A DNA stretch of 5,961 nt from Candidatus Saccharimonadales bacterium (lineage in GTDB: Bacteria; Patescibacteriota; Saccharimonadia; Saccharimonadales; Saccharimonadaceae), in the NCBI GenBank assembly GCA_030146045.1, contig JASLDG010000001.1, positions 1-5,961 of the forward strand, read 5' to 3'. Below, piece after piece: positions 1-4,448 of this stretch. Each line of letters begins with the position of its first letter. Position 1 is the stretch's first letter. Below the pieces are notes generated by a model. The model had not been told where the DNA came from. It saw only the letters and a program-made list of their open reading frames with translations, and ran no database searches. Made by a program: the position numbers and the translations under genes.

Positions 1-1011
1 AGCGTTAAAGGTGCGGCTCGGAAAGCACTCTACCAAGCAATCGAATCCGGGAGTGTGGCAGTTGTTGTCGGCACACACGCATTATTTCAAGATGCCGTCA
101 CCTTTCACAAACTCGGCTTTGTCGTCATCGATGAGCAGCACCGTTTCGGCGTCGCACAGCGACAGGCACTCCTCGCAAAATCTGCTCGCCTGCCGCACCT
201 CCTTGCCATGACAGCAACTCCAATTCCACGTAGCCTTGCCCTGACTCTTTATGGTGAGCTTGACCTCAGCATTTTGAACGAACGTCCACAGGGACGTAAG
301 CCGATTGCGACCAAGATATGGGCACCGACCAATCTACCAAAACTCTATGACACGATCGACAAAGAACTTGCGGCTGGACGCCAAGCCTATATCATCTGTA
401 GTCTGATTGACGATTCAGCTCAGAACGACCGCAAGAGTGTCGTCGCTGAGCAACGTCGCTTACAGAGCACCATTTTCCGCCATCGCCGTATCGGCCTCCT
501 CCATGGCAAATTAAGCCCTGAAGAAAAAGATACGGTCATGCAGCAATTCAAAGACAAAGAGTATGATATCCTCGTCAGTACAACTGTTGTCGAGGTTGGG
601 GTCGACGTGCCAAATGCAACGGTCATCATGATCGAAAATGCCGATCATTTTGGCCTCAGTCAGCTCCACCAGCTGCGTGGTCGCGTGGGCCGCTCCTCGC
701 TCCAGAGCTACTGCTACCTGATCATGAGCGACAGCTCCAAGCCAAGTCAACGCTTACGAGAGATCGAGAAGTCCAACGACGGGTTCTATCTGGCGGAAGT
801 CGACCTCAAGCTACGCGGTCCCGGCGAAATCTACGGCCGCTCACAGCACGGTGAGCTTAATCTCCAAGTCGCCACACTCGCCGATACCACACTCATCAAT
901 CGTGCCCAACGCACAGCTAAGCAATTCGTGCAATCAGGCGATGATCTGCTACAATATAAACAATTATGTCAACAAGTACAGCACTATCAGCGGCTGACCA
1001 CACTGAATTAA
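1..1011 (+). CDS. recG: ATP-dependent DNA helicase RecG, C-terminal half (5' end outside window)
   Basis: RecG is a superfamily 2 double-strand DNA translocase that remodels stalled replication forks and Holliday junctions in the cytoplasm. The reading frame is open from base 1, so the 336 visible residues are about half of a usual RecG (around 700 aa). The N-terminal wedge domain and the Walker A motif lie upstream. Numbering from base 1, the visible motifs are THALFQ near residue 25, the DEQH box at 44-47 inside DEQHRFGV, TATPIPRS from 71, VEVGVDVP at 197-204, and the arginine-finger motif QLRGRVGR at 224-231. The RecG-type C-terminal signature LRGPGEIYGRSQHG covers about 271-284. Mfd shares the helicase motifs, but the GPGE...QHG tail and the rsmD neighbourhood fit RecG. 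It ends in TAA, 14 nt before the next gene, so it probably heads or continues an operon. Confidence 0.97.
   Translation, partial: SVKGAARKALYQAIESGSVAVVVGTHALFQDAVTFHKLGFVVIDEQHRFGVAQRQALLAKSARLPHLLAMTATPIPRSLALTLYGELDLSILNERPQGRKPIATKIWAPTNLPKLYDTIDKELAAGRQAYIICSLIDDSAQNDRKSVVAEQRRLQSTIFRHRRIGLLHGKLSPEEKDTVMQQFKDKEYDILVSTTVVEVGVDVPNATVIMIENADHFGLSQLHQLRGRVGRSSLQSYCYLIMSDSSKPSQRLREIEKSNDGFYLAEVDLKLRGPGEIYGRSQHGELNLQVATLADTTLINRAQRTAKQFVQSGDDLLQYKQLCQQVQHYQRLTTLN
947..955 (+). promoter_or_regulatory. Possible internal promoter (extended -10) in the 3' end of recG
   Basis: TGCTACAAT matches the extended -10 consensus TGNTANAAT. No convincing -35 lies upstream (CGTGCA at 17 nt). Transcription would begin near 962 and could feed the next two genes independently of recG. 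It rests on one short match inside a coding region, so it is only a candidate. Confidence 0.22.
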
Positions 1012-1012
1012 T

Positions 1013-1017
1013 AGAGG
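1013..1017 (+). promoter_or_regulatory. Shine-Dalgarno AGAGG deciding a GTG start at 1026
   Basis: AGAGG sits 8 nt before GTG 1026, just after the recG stop. This favours the GTG over the in-frame ATG at 1068, which has only a weaker AGG-like site before it. Choosing the ATG would remove 14 residues and leave the protein starting MGVHQKID. Confidence 0.6.
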
Positions 1018-1025
1018 TGTTCTAA

Positions 1026-1844
1026 GTGTATTCAGGTACCACGTTCCGCGTTAAGTCAGGACGACTTATGGGAGTACATCAAAAAATCGATCGTGTTGCG
1101 CGTAAGGCGCTTGATCGTAAGCTTTCGCGCGTGCACATGTTTCCCTCTCTTCACGATATTCTCCATTTTGAAGGACACAATGGCCCCGACGGCATTAAGC
1201 GCAAGAGTCCCGCACAAGACGAACCGTGGCACTACATTGACCCGAACGACCCAAGCGATACCGCTCTTCGTGAAATGATTGAAGACCATGTTTTTAACTT
1301 CATTACCGCGCTCAAGGAAGATAATCGTGTGCGAGCTGGTTTTGAGGCTGCCTGGCTTGCGCACGCTATTACTGACGGCCTCACCCCTGCGCACCACTAT
1401 CCACTCGAAGAAAAACTCGAGCAGCTTCGCGGAGGGCAAGGCCTTGAAACTCGTACATCAACCAAGGAAAAAATCTTATTGCCTGGTCACACAAAACGCC
1501 AAATGATCCGTAATAACTGGGAATTTTGGGGCACTAAGGGCGTGATGACAACTCATGTAGCCTTCGAGCTCGGTGTCGCCACCGTCATTGGTGGGCGCTC
1601 TCTCGGTTCTGCGCACCCAAATGATGAACTGTTTAATAATGTTGTCGAGCGAGGTGTTGTTGCGGTATTTCACGATGCGCTTGTGCGCATCGACGAACTT
1701 AAGCTCTACGAGGAGTTCTCGAAAAATGGCTGGACTCGTCGTCTTGCACGAGACACCAAAAATATCCTTGTCCCTGAAATTATCCAAACAGTCTGTCTTG
1801 CCTGGTACTACTGCTATCATGAAGCCTACAAGGATACAGTGTGA
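1026..1844 (+). CDS. Putative zinc-binding protein with phospholipase C / S1-P1 nuclease-like ligand pattern (272 aa, function unknown)
   Basis: I do not recognise a characterised orthologue. The sequence shows H18 in GVHQKIDRVA, D55 in GPDG, H69 in PWHYIDP, H113-x3-D117-x5-H123 in AHAITDGLTPAHH, and H177-x3-E181 in THVAFE. From memory, zinc-dependent phospholipase C of Bacillus cereus uses H14, D55, H69, H118-x3-D122-x5-H128 and H142-x3-E146, and S1/P1 nucleases use an equivalent set. The D-to-H spacing of 14 and the HxxxDxxxxxH spacing are identical. The family's N-terminal tryptophan ligand is absent, and there is no signal peptide or membrane segment. That suggests a cytoplasmic relative with a changed site and makes the substrate (phospholipid or nucleic acid) uncertain. 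The body looks helical. It lies in an operon with recG and rsmD; its last codons overlap the rsmD start by 4 nt, implying coupled translation. It is a real gene with high confidence; the fold is inference. Confidence 0.88.
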   Translation: MYSGTTFRVKSGRLMGVHQKIDRVARKALDRKLSRVHMFPSLHDILHFEGHNGPDGIKRKSPAQDEPWHYIDPNDPSDTALREMIEDHVFNFITALKEDNRVRAGFEAAWLAHAITDGLTPAHHYPLEEKLEQLRGGQGLETRTSTKEKILLPGHTKRQMIRNNWEFWGTKGVMTTHVAFELGVATVIGGRSLGSAHPNDELFNNVVERGVVAVFHDALVRIDELKLYEEFSKNGWTRRLARDTKNILVPEIIQTVCLAWYYCYHEAYKDTV

Positions 1845-2389
1845 GTACCGTCAGAATTATCGCTGGACAATATGGTGGCCGCAAAATCGAAGCGCCCGAC
1901 GGGCGTCGTACCCACCCGATGGGCGATCGCCCGCGCAGTGCCCTTTTTAATATTATTCAAGGTGAGCTTGATGGTGCACGGGTGCTTGATGCTTTTGCCG
2001 GCACTGGAGCGCTCGGCTTCGAAGCGCTCAGCCGAGGCGCCGCATCAGCCACCTTTATTGAACGTGATCGCATCGCACAAAAAGTACTTGCTAGTAACAT
2101 TAGTTTACTCGGCGTTGAAGAAAAAGCGAAACTTATTCGCACATCGGTCGCAAACTGGCTTTCCACCACTGACCACGAAGCTCAATATGACCTTATTTTT
2201 GCCGACCCCCCTTATCATGACACCCAGTTATCCACAGTCTCCCAACTTTTTGGGCTTTTAAAACCCGGCGCGCTTATGGTATTATCTGTACCAGGTAGTA
2301 GTGAGAGACCGACCAAACCAGGAGTTGTTGTGGTGGACAATCGTAGTTATGGAACCGCGTCTCTCATCTTCTACCGCAGAGATGATTGA
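1841..2389 (+). CDS. rsmD: 16S rRNA (guanine(966)-N2)-methyltransferase RsmD
   Basis: RsmD transfers a methyl group from S-adenosylmethionine to N2 of G966 of 16S rRNA during 30S assembly. The 182-residue length is usual for the family. The start VRIIAGQYGGRKI is the typical RsmD N-terminus, followed by the RPRSALFNII segment (30-39). SAM-binding motif I is LDAFAGTGALGFEALSRGA (49-67), an acidic E74 in FIERD probably contacts SAM, and the catalytic motif IV DPPY is at 122-125. The GTG start at 1841 overlaps the previous gene's stop as GTGA and has AAGGA (1830-1834) 6 nt upstream. RecG-rsmD adjacency is common in bacteria, often followed by coaD. Here coaD is absent and a terminator directly follows, its stem beginning inside the stop codon. 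Confidence 0.97.
   Translation: MSTVRIIAGQYGGRKIEAPDGRRTHPMGDRPRSALFNIIQGELDGARVLDAFAGTGALGFEALSRGAASATFIERDRIAQKVLASNISLLGVEEKAKLIRTSVANWLSTTDHEAQYDLIFADPPYHDTQLSTVSQLFGLLKPGALMVLSVPGSSERPTKPGVVVVDNRSYGTASLIFYRRDD
2228..2236 (+). other. Perfect DnaA-box sequence inside rsmD
   Basis: TTATCCACA matches the 9-mer DnaA-box consensus exactly. It falls in coding sequence, so it may be chance. A second exact copy lies on the - strand at 4463-4471. Confidence 0.3.
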
Positions 2390-2420
2390 TAGCACTTCTT
2401 TGGAAGTGCTATTGCTTTTT
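2389..2420 (+). terminator. Intrinsic terminator of the recG-rsmD operon
   Basis: A perfect 10-bp stem, ATAGCACTTC (2389-2398) with GAAGTGCTAT (2403-2412), encloses the loop TTTG and is followed by TGCTTTTT. The left arm starts on the last base of the rsmD stop codon. The U-tract overlaps the -35 of the next promoter. Confidence 0.9.
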
Positions 2421-2440
2421 ACAAATTTACGTTATATAAT
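2412..2440 (+). promoter_or_regulatory. Promoter of the 99-codon gene (TTGCTT-17-TATAAT)
   Basis: A perfect -10 TATAAT lies at 2435-2440, 17 nt after TTGCTT (2412-2417), which keeps the TTG core of the -35 consensus. The -35 is embedded in the rsmD terminator U-tract. Predicted transcription start is near 2447, just before a small hairpin. Confidence 0.7.
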
Positions 2441-2448
2441 AGATAAAA

Positions 2449-2492
2449 GTGGGTATTCCGCCCACGCGTCACGAGAGGATATTTTTTCTGTG
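2449..2492 (+). promoter_or_regulatory. 5' UTR with a 5'-terminal hairpin and possible start-codon sequestration
   Basis: GTGGG (2449-2453) pairs with CCCAC (2461-2465) almost at the predicted mRNA 5' end. Downstream, CAC-G-AGA (2470-2476) can pair with TCTGTG (2487-2492), which would cover part of the Shine-Dalgarno AGAGGA (2474-2479) and the GTG start. The second stem is short and has a bulged G, so regulation is speculative. Confidence 0.3.
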
Positions 2493-2789
2493 AGCTTCAC
2501 CACGCACACGACGTCCAAAGCCGCGACCGCTCGAGCCGTTTCGCTCGAACAGAAGGCAGTTCGCAGCCATCGTCGCTTCCTCCGCTTGCGAAAGCTTGTG
2601 AGGTTGTTCGATCGCCTCGGCATGGTCAGCGCTGCACATCGCGTAGATCATTACGCAGATGCCATGCTCGACTACGGCATACAGTGCAGCTTCATGGCGG
2701 AGCACTACCTGCACGAGGGCGATGTACGACACGTCGTCGAGCACGCCAGGCAGGAGCGTCTCGTAACCCATCTCGCCACGCGCTCATAA
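2490..2789 (+). CDS. Hypothetical small protein, His/Arg-rich, 99 aa
   Basis: I do not recognise this protein. GTG 2490 is chosen because AGAGGA (2474-2479) lies 10 nt upstream and a good promoter precedes it; the frame is open further upstream, but that stretch is rsmD and its terminator. The product has nine histidines in 99 residues (6, 27, 50, 54, 72, 75, 81, 85, 94), many arginines, one cysteine (66), no signal peptide and no membrane segment. Residues 18-90 look almost wholly helical, with helix-spaced pairs H50/H54, H72/H75 and H81/H85 beside E71, E76 and E84. These could bind metal or nucleic acid, but that is only a suggestion. Most codons end in G or C, more so than in neighbouring genes. 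It forms a monocistronic unit with its own promoter and terminator. An alternative is a structured RNA with an accidental frame. Confidence 0.6.
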   Translation: MSFTTHTTSKAATARAVSLEQKAVRSHRRFLRLRKLVRLFDRLGMVSAAHRVDHYADAMLDYGIQCSFMAEHYLHEGDVRHVVEHARQERLVTHLATRS

Positions 2790-2797
2790 CAGAGCGA

Positions 2798-2820
2798 CCC
2801 ACCGATAGAAGGCCCACCGA
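2798..2820 (+). repeat. Direct repeat CCCACCGA x2, 15 nt apart
   Basis: CCCACCGA occurs at 2798-2805 and again at 2813-2820. Both copies are complementary to TCGGTGGG (2850-2857) in the terminator, so two alternative stems are possible. The second copy makes the longer one. Confidence 0.6.
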
Positions 2821-2866
2821 GAAGCGCAACACGCACTTCTCCCCGCCTCTCGGTGGGCTTTTCTTT
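2812..2866 (+). terminator. Intrinsic terminator of the 99-codon gene
   Basis: An 11-bp perfect stem, GCCCACCGAGA (2812-2822) with TCTCGGTGGGC (2848-2858), is followed by TTTTCTTT (2859-2866). The loop is unusually long at 25 nt. It contains CTTCTC (2836-2841), which could instead pair with GAGAAG (2819-2824), so a shorter competing hairpin shares the left arm. Confidence 0.85.
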
Positions 2867-2875
2867 AGGTTAAAC

Positions 2876-2905
2876 TTGGAACCCTTTCACTCTTTATGGT
2901 ATACT
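2876..2905 (+). promoter_or_regulatory. Promoter of tRNA-Leu
   Basis: An extended -10, TGGTATACT (2897-2905, hexamer TATACT 2900-2905), lies 18 nt after TTGGAA (2876-2881). Predicted start is near 2912, which gives a leader of about 23 nt before the mature tRNA. Confidence 0.7.
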
Positions 2906-2918
2906 AACAGCTAGTATA
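2900..2918. repeat. Inverted repeat TATACTA-ACAGC-TAGTATA over the tRNA promoter
   Basis: A perfect 7-bp inverted repeat with a 5-nt spacer covers the -10 hexamer and the predicted start point of the tRNA-Leu promoter. Its position fits an operator. Its AT-rich content means part of it follows simply from the -10 sequence. Confidence 0.45.
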
Positions 2919-3033
2919 GTTTCACAAACATTGTGCGGATGTGGTGGAATTGGTAGACACGCTAGCCTTAGGAGCTAGTGCCTCCGGGCGTGAAGGTTCA
3001 AGTCCTTTCATCCGTACCAGAATCGAAACTATA
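2915..3033 (+). other. Leader-trailer helix enclosing pre-tRNA-Leu
   Basis: TATAGTTTC (2915-2923) in the 5' leader is the exact reverse complement of GAAACTATA (3025-3033) in the 3' trailer. The precursor could therefore be closed by a 9-bp helix that leaves 11 nt before and 5 nt after the mature tRNA. The helix would begin within about 3 nt of the predicted transcript 5' end and stop 1 nt before the terminator stem. Confidence 0.55.
2935..3019 (+). tRNA. trnL: tRNA-Leu, anticodon UAG
   Basis: This 85-nt class II tRNA decodes CUA and related leucine codons. The acceptor stem is GCGGATG (2935-2941) with CATCCGT (3009-3015), ending in a G-U pair at position 1-72. The D arm uses GTG/CAC (2944-2946 and 2958-2960). 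The anticodon stem is CTAGC/GCTAG (2962-2966 and 2974-2978) around the loop CTTAGGA, with anticodon TAG at 2969-2971. A 13-nt variable arm (2979-2991) contains the stem GCC/GGC, the long arm expected of leucine tRNAs. The T arm is GAAGG-TTCAAGT-CCTTT (2992-3008). The discriminator is A3016, as usual for leucine, and CCA is encoded (3017-3019). It is transcribed alone from its own promoter, with a terminator 15 nt downstream. Confidence 0.97.
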
Positions 3034-3034
3034 G

Positions 3035-3060
3035 AAAACCACTCGCAATGAGTGGTTTTT
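3035..3060 (+). terminator. Intrinsic terminator of tRNA-Leu
   Basis: A perfect 10-bp stem, AAAACCACTC (3035-3044) with GAGTGGTTTT (3050-3059), has the loop GCAAT and a T-run at its end. It begins 15 nt after the encoded CCA. Confidence 0.9.
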
Positions 3061-3114
3061 CATACATTCAGCACACTATAGCCACGGTCAGCAAATCGCT
3101 TATCGTAGTATATA

Positions 3115-3143
3115 TTGACTTAAAGTCAACTATATGTTAATAT
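3115..3143 (+). promoter_or_regulatory. Promoter with palindromic operator, TTGACT-17-(TGT)TAATAT
   Basis: TTGACT (3115-3120) is followed after 17 nt by TAATAT (3138-3143), with TG at 3135-3136 giving an extended -10. A perfect palindrome TTGACTT-A-AAGTCAA (3115-3129) covers the -35. A second inverted repeat, CTATAT-GTTA-ATATAG (3130-3145), covers the -10. Such symmetry usually marks binding by a dimeric repressor; no particular regulator can be named. Predicted start is 3150, the A of an ATG. Confidence 0.7.
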
Positions 3144-3149
3144 AGAAAC

Positions 3150-3212
3150 ATGGAATGGATTAAACGGGAAGTGAATCGTTTTCGAGCGAATGCACATGAA
3201 GACCGCGCATAA
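3150..3212 (+). CDS. Possible leaderless 20-codon micro-ORF (or small RNA)
   Basis: The ATG at 3150 lies 6 nt after the -10 of a strong promoter, so the transcript would start on the start codon itself and there is no room for a Shine-Dalgarno. The frame runs 20 codons, beginning MEWIKREV and ending HEDRA, to TAA at 3210-3212. That stop falls in the loop of the terminator (3202-3221), so the whole unit is about 75-80 nt. The peptide is highly charged (K5, R6, R10, R12, R19 against E2, E7, E17, D18), hydrophilic and has no membrane segment, so it does not resemble a small hydrophobic toxin. I do not recognise it. The same DNA could specify a short regulatory RNA with the frame incidental. No gene follows on this strand before tyrS, which converges on it, so it is not a leader peptide for a downstream gene. 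Confidence 0.4.
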   Translation: MEWIKREVNRFRANAHEDRA

Positions 3213-3229
3213 AAGCGCGGTTTTTCTTT
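3202..3229 (+). terminator. Intrinsic terminator of the micro-unit, between convergent genes
   Basis: A 7-bp, nearly all G-C stem ACCGCGC (3202-3208) with GCGCGGT (3215-3221), loop ATAAAA, is followed by TTTTTCTTT. It works for + strand transcription. From the - strand the same hairpin lies just past the tyrS stop, but it is followed by CTTCATG, so it would be at best a weak terminator for tyrS. Confidence 0.85.
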
Positions 3230-4442
3230 AGCGAACAAGAATAAAGGTGTTTTTACCTTTTTTCACCAAACTTGGCACCTCAATGGTCGCATCTTCGGCA
3301 ATCTTTATTCCGTTCACCGATATCGCCCCACCTGAGATCAAACGACGCGCCTCACCCTTACTACCTGCCACTTTTGTTGCCACTAATGCATCAGTGATCG
3401 GTAGCCCTCGCTCAACTGTCGGAATCTCACTCGCTAACGCGTCAAGGTCAGTGTCATTCAAACTTGCAAAATCAGCTCCACCGAATAGTACATTCGTTAC
3501 GCGCATCACGCTCTGCGTCCGCTCCTCGCCATGTACGATCTTTGTTACTTCATACGCCAAAGCCTTTTGTACATCGCGCGCACCTGGATTGGTCGCCTGC
3601 TTAGCAGCGAGCGCTTCCACCTCGTCACGGCCAAGTAGTGTATATACCTTAACGTAGTCGACCGCACCTTCGTCGTCGACATTGAGCCAGAATTGATAAA
3701 ATTTATATACACTCGTTAGTGTCGAGTCGAGCCAAATCGCCCCGTCTTCAGACTTACCGAATTTCTTACCTGTTGCCTTATTGATGATAAGCGGCGCACT
3801 ATAGATATGCGCCTCAGCGCCCTCAATCCGGCGAATTAGATCAACTCCTGCCACGGAATTACCCCATTGGTCGCCGCCACACACTTGCAGAGTAGCGCCA
3901 TGCTCGCGATAAAGATGTAGAAAATCATACCCTTGAATCAACGAATAGCTAAACTCAGCATAGCTTATGCCGCTACCATCAGCACCTAAGCGCGACTGCA
4001 CGAAGTCACGACCGAGCATCTGACTCATTGGAACATGCTTGCCCACATCACGCAAAAAATCTAAATAACTGAAATTTTTGAACCAGTCATAGTTATCGAC
4101 AACCGTAAATTCTTGACCATTAAATACGGTTTGGTATTGTGTGGCAATACCAGCCTTGTTACGTGCAATCTCTTCGATCGTTTTGAGATTTCGCTCATCT
4201 TTCTTACCATCGGGGTCACCAATCATACCTGTCGCACCACCAACAAGCAAGATCGCTTTATAGCCATGGCTGATAAAATGTCGCACCATCATTGCCGAAG
4301 CAAGATTCCCAATAGTCATGCTTGTCGCGCTCGGATCAACGCCAAAATAAAGTGTTCGCGGCTCATCGTCAAGGTCAGTAATCGCAGCAAAGGTCGTTTG
4401 GTTCACAAAGCCGCGCCATGTCAGTTCTTCAGATAGTGTCAT
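3228..4442 (-). CDS. tyrS: Tyrosine--tRNA ligase (TyrRS)
   Basis: TyrRS activates tyrosine with ATP and charges tRNA-Tyr in the cytoplasm. The 404 residues match a bacterial class Ic TyrRS. The Rossmann catalytic domain shows LYFGVDPSA (31-39), GGATGMIGDP (68-77), NYDWF (117-121), FLRDVGKH (129-136), the tyrosine-site QGYDFL (170-175), GGDQWGN (189-195) and the KMSKS-equivalent KFGKS (227-231). A C-terminal S4-like RNA-binding domain covers about 350-404 (SKGEARRLISGGAISVNG). The HIGH motif reads TIGN (43-46), with both histidines replaced. ATG at 4440-4442 is chosen because homologues begin close to SEELTWRG. The frame stays open 73 codons upstream, but those codons have no family similarity and overlap the divergent gene. 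The -10 lies only 6 nt before the ATG, so the mRNA is probably leaderless. Terminates in TAA, convergent with the micro-unit. Confidence 0.97.
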   Translation of the reverse strand: MTLSEELTWRGFVNQTTFAAITDLDDEPRTLYFGVDPSATSMTIGNLASAMMVRHFISHGYKAILLVGGATGMIGDPDGKKDERNLKTIEEIARNKAGIATQYQTVFNGQEFTVVDNYDWFKNFSYLDFLRDVGKHVPMSQMLGRDFVQSRLGADGSGISYAEFSYSLIQGYDFLHLYREHGATLQVCGGDQWGNSVAGVDLIRRIEGAEAHIYSAPLIINKATGKKFGKSEDGAIWLDSTLTSVYKFYQFWLNVDDEGAVDYVKVYTLLGRDEVEALAAKQATNPGARDVQKALAYEVTKIVHGEERTQSVMRVTNVLFGGADFASLNDTDLDALASEIPTVERGLPITDALVATKVAGSKGEARRLISGGAISVNGIKIAEDATIEVPSLVKKGKNTFILVR

Positions 4443-4448
4443 ACTGTT

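Noticed and set aside
1..1011. Mfd or PriA instead of RecG
   Set aside because: The order of motifs and the GPGE...QHG tail, together with rsmD nearby, fit RecG; no UvrB-homology or zinc-binding cysteines are seen.
2469..2771. 100-codon frame on the - strand opposite the 99-codon gene
   Set aside because: It has no promoter or terminator on that strand, while the + strand has promoter, Shine-Dalgarno and terminator. High GC content keeps both strands open.
2447..2866. A known structured RNA (RNase P RNA, tmRNA, 6S or SRP RNA) in place of the 99-codon gene
   Set aside because: I see none of the conserved core sequences of these RNAs, no tRNA-like ends, and the frame has clear codon-like composition. 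An unknown RNA class cannot be excluded.
3202..3221. Bidirectional terminator also serving tyrS
   Set aside because: On the - strand the hairpin is followed by CTTCATG, not a U-tract. I kept it as a + strand terminator only.
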